DNA of 14,449 nucleotides. Source: Calditrichaceae bacterium. GTDB taxonomy: Bacteria > Calditrichota > Calditrichia > Calditrichales > Calditrichaceae. Position numbers and translations under genes: made by a program. Positions 7,435-14,449 of this stretch are shown here, piece by piece. The number at the start of each line of letters is the position of its first letter. Position 1 is the first letter of the stretch. The stretch lies in contig JAUVIB010000037.1 of assembly GCA_030592985.1 (NCBI GenBank), positions 1 to 14,449 of the forward strand. The letters run 5' to 3'. The notes under the pieces are model-generated. The model did no database searches, was not told where the DNA came from, and saw nothing but the letters and a program-made list of their open reading frames with translations.

Positions 7435-9201
7435 TTAAAAGACATATTCTACGCCAAATGTCCAGGAGTTTTTGTTTAAAATATCTCCGGAAGTTCTAAC
7501 ATATATCTGTATTCCGGAAGAGTGGGCATAAAATGCTCCGAGATGAATTGCAGATGTCTTGTTGAAAACCTTCGGCTGATCGGAATTATAAGTTTCCGGC
7601 CTGTTTGTCTCAATATCTTCAATCACCGTTCCATCTTCTGTTCTTCTATTTATCCTTTGCGGATAGAGCATGTCCCCTGATTCTTTTATTTCAACAAGTT
7701 CAAATTTCAGATCCGTACCTATCAACAAGGAAAATCCACCGATAATATTTGCTTTTATACCCACCGGTAAAATGGCGGACCAAAGATCAGAATTATAAGT
7801 ATATTGATAATTTTTTATAAAGGAGTAATATTGTCCATACGTTCCCGGGTTATAATAATAGCGCTGCGAAAAAGAGTTTCGATAGTACGTTGAATTTTCG
7901 GAAGACTCAATATTTAGCGACTGTTTTTTTATAATGATGGCTGCAAATGCCGACCAATCATTGTCCGTTTTATATATCAGTGAAGTAAACCATTTAAAGT
8001 TTCTTTTTTGCTCATCTCCCGAGCCGTTCAAGGTACTTTCCGCGCCTCTAAAGTTCTCATTTCTTGTAAAAAAACTGGTTTGGGAATCATAGTCATAGGA
8101 ATCAAATGTTCTATCTGAATATGTGGTATCCTCAGATAATATAGACCCGGAAATACTATTTTTTATTTGTCTGTAACTAAAAAATGACCGTAACAATAAA
8201 TTAGAAGTTATCTCTTTCTGGAAAGTAAAAGTGAAGAAAGGACTATTACCGTCTGCTGAATAGGCGTTATTACTAACAAGGTCATATTTATTTATTGAGT
8301 AGTAGTCGGAATCATCAGGCCTTTCAGACCAATACTCTGAATGATCTAATGAAGTATTGTTTTCACTTGAGCTGCCATTCATAATAGAAGCAAAAATACC
8401 AAAATCGGTTTTTTCATCAAAGTGGTAAATTAAACCGCCGCCAAATTCAAAATGATCTCCATCAATATTAAAATCTTCATCATTCAAACTATTTACAAAG
8501 GAATGTGGTTGTTTAGAGTATCTTGAATCGTTTAAATCACCCCAACGGCGAAAAATATAATGTCCAACCTTAATCCCGATGTCAATCTTAGAAGAAAGTT
8601 TATAGCCAAGATAAATTTCGGATTGAGTACCCCAAACCGTTTGCTGATTTCCAGCGACCTCAACGGTTTTTAACTCTAAATTCTCGTATGCCGTATTATC
8701 ATAAAAACTATTGTTTGAACTTCTATTGTAATCACGCCAACTAGAAGAAGAGCGAAACGGTCCGTAATCAAAAATAGAGCGGTTAATGACTCCGATGGAA
8801 ATTTTTGGTGTAATTTTTTTGACAAAGGCAAAATTATACAAAGGATCCATCTGAAGAGAAGTAATAGATGTATTTCGATACCAATTAGGAGCCACGAAAT
8901 CGTATCCGGGAGAACGATAATATCTGTAATAAGAAGCAGGAGATTTTTGATAATTAAAATCCATGTAGACGCCGTTTTCAGAACTATTAAATATTAACGC
9001 AGGATTCCAGCTTAGATCGCTATATTTATCCATAACAACTCCCGAAATATCATCACCATAAGTATTTAATAAGATGGATTGAAAATTTATCTGCTCCATG
9101 AAATAAGGCGATGACGGTTGATGTGTTTGAGGATAGGGAACGCCGCTAATTAAATGAGTATGAAAAAAAATGATAGCGATCCATATTATTTTCGTTTTCA
9201 T
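7435..9201 (-). CDS. predicted outer-membrane beta-barrel protein, function unknown
   Basis: Protein of 588 residues from the ATG at 9201. The frame is open further upstream to 9288, but only 9201 has the Shine-Dalgarno sequence AAGGAG six bases before it and a signal peptide directly after it (MKTKIIWIAIIFFHTHLISG). The mature part begins with a stretch containing DDISGVVMDKYSDLSWNPAL. The aspartate plus NPA pattern is common near the start of FadL/PorV-like barrels, but the match is too thin to name a family. The rest is strands rich in Tyr, Ser and Asn separated by polar loops, ending in WTFGVEYVF. A terminal Phe after an aromatic-rich strand is the usual signal for outer-membrane barrel assembly. 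The function, whether transport, adhesion or secretion, cannot be read from the sequence. A promoter-like TTGACA lies about 90 bases upstream, so it may be transcribed alone. Confidence 0.72.
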   Translation of the reverse strand: MKTKIIWIAIIFFHTHLISGVPYPQTHQPSSPYFMEQINFQSILLNTYGDDISGVVMDKYSDLSWNPALIFNSSENGVYMDFNYQKSPASYYRYYRSPGYDFVAPNWYRNTSITSLQMDPLYNFAFVKKITPKISIGVINRSIFDYGPFRSSSSWRDYNRSSNNSFYDNTAYENLELKTVEVAGNQQTVWGTQSEIYLGYKLSSKIDIGIKVGHYIFRRWGDLNDSRYSKQPHSFVNSLNDEDFNIDGDHFEFGGGLIYHFDEKTDFGIFASIMNGSSSENNTSLDHSEYWSERPDDSDYYSINKYDLVSNNAYSADGNSPFFTFTFQKEITSNLLLRSFFSYRQIKNSISGSILSEDTTYSDRTFDSYDYDSQTSFFTRNENFRGAESTLNGSGDEQKRNFKWFTSLIYKTDNDWSAFAAIIIKKQSLNIESSENSTYYRNSFSQRYYYNPGTYGQYYSFIKNYQYTYNSDLWSAILPVGIKANIIGGFSLLIGTDLKFELVEIKESGDMLYPQRINRRTEDGTVIEDIETNRPETYNSDQPKVFNKTSAIHLGAFYAHSSGIQIYVRTSGDILNKNSWTFGVEYVF

Positions 9202-9207
9202 GGTTTT

Positions 9208-9213
9208 CTCCTT
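9208..9213 (-). promoter_or_regulatory. ribosome binding site fixing the start of the outer-membrane protein
   Basis: On the minus strand AAGGAG precedes the ATG at 9201 with a six-base spacer. It is one of the strongest Shine-Dalgarno sequences in the window and rules out the longer open frame to 9288. Confidence 0.8.
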
Positions 9214-9267
9214 TTTACAATATATATATTTTTGAATAATTATTGTTTTATAATTATGCTGTCTGTA

Positions 9268-9298
9268 ATAGTAATTTTTAAAAATCAATTTCTGTCAA
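9268..9298 (-). promoter_or_regulatory. candidate promoter of the outer-membrane protein gene
   Basis: Minus-strand TTGACA (9293-9298) is followed after 19 bases by TACTAT (9268-9273, four of six matches to TATAAT). This would give a leader of roughly 60 bases before the ATG at 9201. The spacing is longer than ideal and the region is AT-rich. Confidence 0.35.
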
Positions 9299-9409
9299 TA
9301 AATATAGATTCAGAATTGATGATAATCAAGGAGGTAATTCGATTTTCTTTTAAAACTTTTGAGTTTTGATAAATCGAAAAAATTAAGAATTGTTGGATGT
9401 TTTTTTAAA

Positions 9410-10450
9410 TCAATTTTCACATTTTTCTAGAATATCCCGGGCTTTATCAAAATCTTTTTTTCCGTTATCCGTCAGCTCTTCCCGTTTAAAATCATTAAAA
9501 ATAATTTGACATTGCTGTCGGCATTCGTCCTTTTTTTCTAAACGTAAAAAAACTTCGGCCAGGCGTAAATGACAGGTTACTTTATGGGAAGGATTTGCCT
9601 GTGGGTCGCTATTTATCATTTTGAGCAGGTGTTTATAGGTCTCAATAGCCTTGAGATTGTCATGCATTTTGTATATAGTATGCGCGTAAGCCCACCACAT
9701 GAACTGACTCTCGGGATATTTTTCAATGGCTTTAAGAGCATATTGCAGAGCTCTGTAATAATCGCCGTAATCAAGCAAAATATAGATGAGCTGATGCATT
9801 CCCATGTATTTACTATGCGATGCGGAATCGGTAGCTTTGCGAATGAGCTTAATTCCTTCAGACCGTTCATCTTTAATAAAAGGAAGCCATAACACAGCTT
9901 TTAATTTGGTTGATTTCCAGTATTTATAAACGCCGATACCAAGGTAAGCATCATAAAGCGTGCTATCATAACTAACAGCCTTTTCGAGATAGTCAATTGC
10001 ATCCATGCCGTTTTCAAGCGCAGAAAGCCATTGTCCGGTTTGCCCCTGGTAAAAAGCAAGATAACCGACAGCGCTCCCTTTGTAAAATAATATCCGGGCT
10101 GTTTGTAAAGAATCGATATACTTCTTTTTTAAATATCTCGCTGTTTTTTGATTAACGGAATCGATGATTTCTAAAAATAAGGAGTCGTTATGGAAATTTT
10201 CAAAATGGGTCATTTTGGAATTAAGCAGCGAGGCATAATAAAAATAAGATTCCAAATCGTCCGATTTATTTTTTATACGTTTCTGCAGCAGTTTTTCAGC
10301 ATCATCAAAGCGACCGTTAATGGTTAGATCAATACTCTTTTGAACCCAATTTCCATTATTTGACTCATCTTGGGCATAAATAAAATGCGGTAATAAAAAA
10401 AGAAGCGAAATGAAAGATAGAAAATACCATCGGATTTTTAATTTATTCAT
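9410..10450 (-). CDS. secreted TPR-repeat protein
   Basis: Protein of 346 residues with a signal peptide (1-26, ending FIYA/QDES), so it is exported to the periplasm or anchored beyond it; no lipobox cysteine is present. Helical pairs with TPR character are visible at about 32-64 (GRFDDAEKLLQKRI), 140-175 (AIDYLEKAVSYDSTLYDAYLG), 220-260 (YYRALQYALKAIEKYPES) and 262-320 (NLKAIETYKHLLK, then LRLAEVFLRLEKKDEC). TPR arrays usually bind partner proteins; no catalytic motif is seen. It begins 8 bases after the stop of the secreted protease and its weak ribosome binding site (AGGAAA) overlaps that gene's end, so the two are cotranscribed and possibly translationally coupled. A role as partner or assembly factor for the protease is inference only. 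Confidence 0.8.
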   Translation of the reverse strand: MNKLKIRWYFLSFISLLFLLPHFIYAQDESNNGNWVQKSIDLTINGRFDDAEKLLQKRIKNKSDDLESYFYYASLLNSKMTHFENFHNDSLFLEIIDSVNQKTARYLKKKYIDSLQTARILFYKGSAVGYLAFYQGQTGQWLSALENGMDAIDYLEKAVSYDSTLYDAYLGIGVYKYWKSTKLKAVLWLPFIKDERSEGIKLIRKATDSASHSKYMGMHQLIYILLDYGDYYRALQYALKAIEKYPESQFMWWAYAHTIYKMHDNLKAIETYKHLLKMINSDPQANPSHKVTCHLRLAEVFLRLEKKDECRQQCQIIFNDFKREELTDNGKKDFDKARDILEKCEN

Positions 10451-10458
10451 AAAAGTAC

Positions 10459-12057
10459 TTATTTCCTGATAACTGCAAATTTTCCCCTTTTTTCAAACTG
10501 CTCGCTTTTTACAATATAAAAATATATACCGCTTGAAAGGGGAACATTGTTATAATCGCGCACATTCCATGAAATATCACTTTTCCCCGGGAATTCCGAC
10601 ACAATTTTCATTAATGATTTTCCATTAAGAGAAAATACATAAATTTCACCCTGAGGAGGAACATTATAAAAGTTAATTTTCTTATCATCCGAATCCAGAA
10701 TAACGGGGTTTGGACCCACAAGAAACGGCTGCGTAGTATCACTTCTTAAAGTATAGGTAACATTCACACTTGTATCAGGATTCGTGATAACAACCACGAT
10801 ACTATCCTGAATATCAAATTTAACTGCTTGTGAATGATTGAAGGATTTGGCCAATTCCGGTAATTCCTGAGCATTAAGATGAGTGTAAAGCCCGGATTGT
10901 ATGACACTTGATATATTTGCCATATAGCGAATATTTTGCAATCCCTTAACCTGGTAAAACTTATATCCTAAATCGCTCATTTTAGTTTCAAAATTAAAAT
11001 TTTCATGGTAAAACAAATTCCTGTCCGCAGTAAATGTAAGCATAGGAAATTCAGATGCATCAGAAAAAAATATGTTGGGAATAGCACGTTCTCCGGTATA
11101 GTACAACCAGGTAGCATATTCATTTTGCGACACATTAAAGCCTGAACCATTCTCTTTAAGTACTGCGTCTATGGCGGGCATAGCATCAAGCTGATTAATT
11201 TTATCCCAGACGTCCACGACAATATTAGGTGAAAATTTATCAGCAAGCATATGCAGATAGATTGAATTGGCATAGGGATATACACTGCTGGGAGAATTAA
11301 AACTGATATAATTTATATTATTAAAAAATCTCGGAAGATAAGCATAAAAGTCATTAACGGCAGGATATAGCAGATCTTCTAACCAGGTGGAGGTCATTTC
11401 CATAAAAAAACGGTCCCGTGATAAATGAAATTGATAACCTAACTGCAGAGCATGATTAAACTCATGAGCGGCCGTCACCCGTAAGGCGTCCAATCCTTGT
11501 GTATAAAAGGCAGATGAAGTAAATGATTTATCAATTTCAATATAACTTTTTATTGTTGAAGGGTCATTTATGTTAAGGATAACAGTTTGGCCGTAATAGC
11601 CATAAATAGCCTGATTATTGATAAAAACTTCGTAATAATCGCTTCCCATGTTAGGCGGGCTTTGAAAACCCATCTCTTCAATTTCCACTTGCCACACATG
11701 ATCAAATATGGCTGCGGCAGAATCCACATAATCAGGAATTCCATTTCCGGAAATATCTTCGGTATCAACGGCAGCATTACCGGTTGTATCGTAATAAATT
11801 TTAAAATGCCCTTCCGCTGAAATATAATTAGCCTGCATTAAAGGCATTAAACGTGAATTTATTGCCATTATTTTTAATTCAGGAGAAAGTTCATGATAGT
11901 GTTCAAGCAAATCCAATTCATAATGAAAACCGCAGTGAATTTCCGAAGTAATCATGGAATGATCTACTCTTGATTGAAGGTATGCCTTTATCCTTTCCTT
12001 TACACCGGCAAAAATAAATGTGGGGAGGAGTAACAATAGGAAAACAATTTTTCTCAT
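10459..12057 (-). CDS. secreted zinc metalloprotease (MXAN_6640-like) with C-terminal sorting-type domain
   Basis: Protein of 532 residues from the ATG at 12057, chosen because it starts the signal peptide (MRKIVFLLLLLPTFIFA) and lies 4 bases after the der stop. The open frame reaches 12108, but that start would put 17 extra residues before the signal peptide and overlap der. Residues near 98-112 read DTEDISGNGIPDYVDS, a Ca-binding-like motif common before this protease domain. Zinc-binding HEFNH is at 198-202 inside VTAAHEFNHALQLGY, followed by FFMEMTSTWLEDLLYP with E220 as likely third ligand. This arrangement resembles the MXAN_6640 family of putative metalloproteases. The last 85 residues (GPNPV, YNVPPQGEIYVFSLNGK, then W, PLSSGIYFYIVK and KFAVIRK) look like a type IX secretion type A sorting domain or its FlgD-like relative. 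The protein is probably surface-exposed or released. Substrate unknown. Confidence 0.8.
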   Translation of the reverse strand: MRKIVFLLLLLPTFIFAGVKERIKAYLQSRVDHSMITSEIHCGFHYELDLLEHYHELSPELKIMAINSRLMPLMQANYISAEGHFKIYYDTTGNAAVDTEDISGNGIPDYVDSAAAIFDHVWQVEIEEMGFQSPPNMGSDYYEVFINNQAIYGYYGQTVILNINDPSTIKSYIEIDKSFTSSAFYTQGLDALRVTAAHEFNHALQLGYQFHLSRDRFFMEMTSTWLEDLLYPAVNDFYAYLPRFFNNINYISFNSPSSVYPYANSIYLHMLADKFSPNIVVDVWDKINQLDAMPAIDAVLKENGSGFNVSQNEYATWLYYTGERAIPNIFFSDASEFPMLTFTADRNLFYHENFNFETKMSDLGYKFYQVKGLQNIRYMANISSVIQSGLYTHLNAQELPELAKSFNHSQAVKFDIQDSIVVVITNPDTSVNVTYTLRSDTTQPFLVGPNPVILDSDDKKINFYNVPPQGEIYVFSLNGKSLMKIVSEFPGKSDISWNVRDYNNVPLSSGIYFYIVKSEQFEKRGKFAVIRK

Positions 12058-12061
12058 ATTA

Positions 12062-13375
12062 CTATTTTTTCCTGAATGACAAGGATATTGGGACACCGAT
12101 AAAGCCATATTTATCTCTTAATTTATTTTCCAAAAAGCGCTTATAGCTCTCGGTAATCAAATCGGGAAAATTAGAATAAAAAGCAAAAACCGGCGGTTCT
12201 GCGTTAACCTGGGCAATATAATTAATCTTTATATCTTTACCTTTGGTAGCAGGCGGTGTATTTTCTTTAATTAATGGTAAGAAATAATCGTTTATTTCAG
12301 ATGTTTGAACTCGTTTTTGTCTCTCTTTATACACTTTTGTAATTAAATCAAGGGCTTTGAATAAACGCTGTTTATCAAGTACAGAAATATAAATTTGCGG
12401 GATGAAGCGTAAAACACCGAGACGTTCCGTATAGTCTTTCTGAAATTCTCCGATTGTTGTATTGTCTTTTTTAATCAGATCCCATTTATTTAATGCGAGT
12501 ATGATACCCTTTTTCTGCAGAGCAGCTTCATTTAAAATTGAAACATCCTGCCTGCTTAAGCCTTCGTTAATGTCAACCATAAACATGATGACATCTGCCC
12601 TTTGAATACTGCGAAAAGTCCTAAGATTACTGTAGAACAGTATATTCTCTTTAATGCGTTTTTTCTTTTTTAATCCCGCTGTGTCTATGAGAAGATATTT
12701 TCTTTTTTGATACGAAAATTCAGAATCGATAGGATCGCGGGTAGTTCCGGGAATATTGGTAACGATAGACCTTGTTTTTTCCAAAAGTGTATTAATCAGT
12801 GAAGATTTTCCAACATTCTCTCTACCGATAACAGCTAATTTTATCATTTTACGTTCATCATCTTCAGGAATAGCGTGTTCCTTAATCTTTTCAGCAATAA
12901 TATCCAACAAGTCACCGCTTCCACGACCAATCATACCGGATACCGGAATGGGATCCCCCAAACCGAGGGCATAAAACTGACCGATCTCCATTTCAGCTTC
13001 CAGATTATCCACTTTATTTACCGTTAAAAAAACATCTTTCCCTGAACGTAAAAATGATTTTGCCATTACTTCTTCAATATCTGTAATTCCGGTTTGTACA
13101 TCAACAAGGAAGATGACGGCATCTGCTTCTGAAATGGCAATTTCAACTTGTTCTTTTATTGCCAGGTCAATCATGTGTTGGGATTCCGGCATGTAACCGC
13201 CTGTATCAATCAATACAAATTGATTCCCGGCCCAGGTAACATGGCCGTAATTTCTATCGCGGGTAACTCCCGGCTGGTCATCGACAATGGCTCTGCGCTG
13301 ACCTATAAGGCGGTTAAACAGGGTGGATTTCCCTACGTTGGGTCTTCCGATAATAGCAACAATTGGTTCACTCAT
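12062..13375 (-). CDS. der: ribosome-assembly GTPase Der (EngA)
   Basis: Protein of 437 residues, the length of the shorter, B. subtilis-type Der. It has two tandem GTPase domains. Domain 1: P-loop GRPNVGKST (10-18), DTGG (57-60), NKVD (120-123). Domain 2: P-loop GRENVGKSS (184-192), DTAG (231-234), NKWD (296-299). A C-terminal KH-like domain covers about 350-437. Der binds the 50S subunit and is needed for its maturation; it is normally essential and acts in the cytoplasm. The G5-like loop of domain 1 reads SGMIGRGSG where most Der proteins have SAxHGxG, a small departure. The start ATG is the only good one, just before the conserved PIVAIIGRPN; its ribosome binding site is weak. It is the first gene of a three-gene unit, followed by two secreted proteins with which it has no obvious functional link. 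Confidence 0.96.
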   Translation of the reverse strand: MSEPIVAIIGRPNVGKSTLFNRLIGQRRAIVDDQPGVTRDRNYGHVTWAGNQFVLIDTGGYMPESQHMIDLAIKEQVEIAISEADAVIFLVDVQTGITDIEEVMAKSFLRSGKDVFLTVNKVDNLEAEMEIGQFYALGLGDPIPVSGMIGRGSGDLLDIIAEKIKEHAIPEDDERKMIKLAVIGRENVGKSSLINTLLEKTRSIVTNIPGTTRDPIDSEFSYQKRKYLLIDTAGLKKKKRIKENILFYSNLRTFRSIQRADVIMFMVDINEGLSRQDVSILNEAALQKKGIILALNKWDLIKKDNTTIGEFQKDYTERLGVLRFIPQIYISVLDKQRLFKALDLITKVYKERQKRVQTSEINDYFLPLIKENTPPATKGKDIKINYIAQVNAEPPVFAFYSNFPDLITESYKRFLENKLRDKYGFIGVPISLSFRKK

Positions 13376-13453
13376 ATTTTTTATACTCTTTTTTTAATGT
13401 ATCGGAATTTCTCCCAAATGGATGTCTTTAGCAAAAGTTTTGTCATAATTAAA

Positions 13454-13526
13454 ACCACGAAGCGCGCTAAGAACATGAAGAGTTTAATTTATTTTTTTTC
13501 TTCGTGCACTTAGTGATCTTTGTGGT
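13454..13526. repeat. inverted element of degenerate nine-base repeats, left copy
   Basis: The left arm (13454-13480) is three consecutive 9-mers ACCACGAAG, CGCGCTAAG and AACATGAAG. The right arm (13500-13526), read on the opposite strand, is ACCACAAAG, ATCACTAAG and TGCACGAAG. The arms match at 20 of 27 positions and enclose a 19-base T-rich loop, so the RNA or single strand could fold back. The unit consensus is about NNCACNAAG. The nine-base periodicity within each arm is exact, with no indel. Confidence 0.75.
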
Positions 13527-13781
13527 AATTTCTACTTGTCAAATGGAAACTATCTTTATTAACTTGTGTAGCTATATTTTTAATTTTCTAATTAATTATA
13601 ATTAAACTAATTTCCCATTTTTTTCATTTATAGTCAAGCCGTTTGTTTAAAGCAGAGGATATCGGCAATATTTCATCTTCTCTACATTTTGGATAAATGG
13701 AATAATTTTCATCTTGGTACATTTTTTTATAACTTAACTTTCATTAAAAACTTAGTTTTGAAATTCCAAGATTATTTATAG

Positions 13782-13787
13782 AGGAGG
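13782..13787 (+). promoter_or_regulatory. ribosome binding site supporting a GTG start
   Basis: AGGAGG lies five bases before the GTG at 13793. It fixes this non-ATG start, which also places the signal peptide at the exact N-terminus. Confidence 0.8.
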
Positions 13788-13792
13788 AAAAC

Positions 13793-14242
13793 GTGAAAAA
13801 GATACTAATTATATTGGCCTTAAGTTTTATTTTATCAACATCGGGCATAACGGCTAACCGCTCTGTTGGTGTGGGTATTATTCTCGGTGAGCCGACCGGT
13901 ATTTCCATTAAAAAATGGACTGGATCAACCACGGCATTTGATCTTGGTTTAGCCTGGTCCCTCGGAGGAAATAATGAATTCCATATCCATGGAGATTATC
14001 TATGGCATAATTACTCAGTTTTTAAAGTTGACAGCGGGAAACTACCACTATATTACGGCATGGGGTTAAGAGCAAGGTTAGCAACAGATACTCAGGTCGG
14101 TATTCGCGGTGTAATCGGACTTGCTTATATCTTTGCTGAAGCTCCCATTGATATATTCCTGGAGATTGCGCCTGTTATGGATTTGATTCCCGGAACTTCA
14201 TTTGGATTTAACGGAGCCATCGGCGCCCGTTTTTTCTTTTAA
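13793..14242 (+). CDS. small outer-membrane beta-barrel protein, BAPKO_0422/DUF3996 type
   Basis: Protein of 149 residues starting at GTG. The signal peptide covers 1-21 (MKKILIILALSFILSTSGITA). The mature part follows the pattern I know from the DUF3996 family, named after Borrelia BAPKO_0422: GVGIILGEPTGISIKKW, a FDLGLAWSLG strand, HIHGDYLWHNYSVFKVDSG, LPLYYGMGLRAR, VGIRGVIGLAYIF, APIDIFLEIAPVMDLIP and a final GFNGAIGARFFF. The alternation of short strands and the terminal Phe suggest an eight-stranded barrel in the outer membrane. Function is not established for the family as far as I know; porin-like or structural roles are possible. The gene stands alone, transcribed away from der, and is bracketed by two inverted nonamer elements. 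Confidence 0.85.
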   Translation: MKKILIILALSFILSTSGITANRSVGVGIILGEPTGISIKKWTGSTTAFDLGLAWSLGGNNEFHIHGDYLWHNYSVFKVDSGKLPLYYGMGLRARLATDTQVGIRGVIGLAYIFAEAPIDIFLEIAPVMDLIPGTSFGFNGAIGARFFF

Positions 14243-14267
14243 TATGTTAGTTATTACTATGGTTCTT

Positions 14268-14353
14268 CTTTTTGAAACTTTGTGGTTCTTTGTGCGCTTT
14301 GTGCAATAGCTTTACCAATAGAGTTACACACAGGATACACAGAGTTCTCAAAG
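14268..14353. repeat. inverted element of degenerate nine-base repeats, right copy
   Basis: The left arm consists of units CTTTTTGAAA, CTTTGTGGTT, CTTTGTGCG and CTTTGTGCA (14268-14305), the reverse complement of NNCACAAAG. The right arm (14326-14353) runs the other way with ACACACAG, ATACACAGAG and TTCTCAAAG. Units are 9 to 11 bases long, so this copy is less regular than the left one, but the arrangement of opposing arms around a short loop is the same. It begins 25 bases after the stop codon of the DUF3996 gene and could also act as a terminator-like hairpin. Confidence 0.6.
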
Positions 14354-14449
14354 ATTTGTTTTTTTACCTAATCTCAAAACACCCCAATAAAAAATATCAG
14401 GACAGGCCGGAACCATCGACTTGGCTATACAACAAAATAGTGCATTTTA

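Larger units (their letters stand above)
13376..13792. other. divergent intergenic region between der and the DUF3996 gene
   Basis: The 417 bases must hold the promoters of both neighbours. No gene is visible. Positions 13454-13526 form a repeat hairpin, described separately. A minus-strand TTGACA (13537-13542) lies beside it but has no acceptable -10 box, since the expected position falls inside the repeat arm. On the plus strand TATAAC (13728-13733) is a possible -10 for the downstream gene, without a good -35. The rest is AT-rich. Confidence 0.5.

Noticed and set aside
9328..9335. Perfect Shine-Dalgarno AAGGAGGT on the plus strand
   Set aside because: No start codon follows at a workable distance; the nearest TTG is more than 20 bases away and opens only a short frame that runs into the neighbouring gene's end. 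Probably chance.
9352..9367. Hairpin AAAACT-TTTG-AGTTTT downstream of the TPR gene
   Set aside because: The stem has only one G-C pair and no proper U-tract, so it is too weak to call a terminator.
9154..9369. 71-codon plus-strand open frame over the start of the outer-membrane protein gene
   Set aside because: It is antisense to a well-supported start and ribosome binding site and consists of AT-rich codons without motifs.
9569..9892. 107-codon plus-strand open frame
   Set aside because: It is a shadow of the TPR gene on the other strand, with no start signal.
13148..13513. 121-codon plus-strand open frame overlapping the start of der
   Set aside because: It is antisense to the conserved P-loop region of der and runs on into the repeat element; no independent coding evidence.
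13537..13542. Minus-strand TTGACA as -35 box of der
   Set aside because: No -10 like sequence at 16-19 bases; the position falls inside the nonamer repeat arm.

Overview
The window is AT-rich, with most proteins exported or in the outer membrane. It looks like a Gram-negative bacterium of the Fibrobacterota-Chlorobiota-Bacteroidota (FCB) neighbourhood, perhaps a Calditrichota, Marinimicrobia, KSB1 or Ignavibacteria-like lineage. The clues are a protease with a C-terminal sorting-type domain, a BAPKO_0422/DUF3996-type outer-membrane protein, several beta-barrel proteins and an octaheme cytochrome. Placement at phylum level is inference; there is no rRNA or other marker here apart from Der.

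Left part (1-5458, plus strand): the C-terminal end of a DUF3748 (YidR-like) beta-propeller protein, then an outer-membrane porin of the alginate-export type that starts at TTG behind a run of eight G. Next come two closely linked cytochrome genes: a periplasmic octaheme cytochrome of the hydroxylamine oxidoreductase (HAO) family and a membrane-anchored hexaheme NapC/NirT-type cytochrome. The pair most likely forms a quinol-to-periplasm electron path. By analogy with HAO-NapC pairs in nitrate-ammonifying bacteria, it may reduce nitrite or hydroxylamine. A perfect 13-base palindrome lies just upstream of the octaheme gene.

Middle part (5780-9201, minus strand): a secreted transglutaminase-like (KY-type) protein with a Cys-His-Asp triad, and a large predicted outer-membrane beta-barrel protein of unknown function. 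The latter has a textbook ribosome binding site and an upstream TTGACA box.

Right part (9410-13375, minus strand): a tight three-gene operon. The ribosome-assembly GTPase gene der is followed 4 bases later by a secreted HEFNH zinc protease with a sorting-type C-terminus, and 8 bases after that by a secreted TPR protein.

Right end (13376-14449): a small DUF3996 outer-membrane protein on the plus strand. It is bracketed by two elements built from degenerate nine-base repeats in opposing arms. A weaker single-arm version lies just behind the cytochrome operon. These repeats are the main non-coding structure in the window. No RNA gene, CRISPR array, transposase or phage gene was seen.
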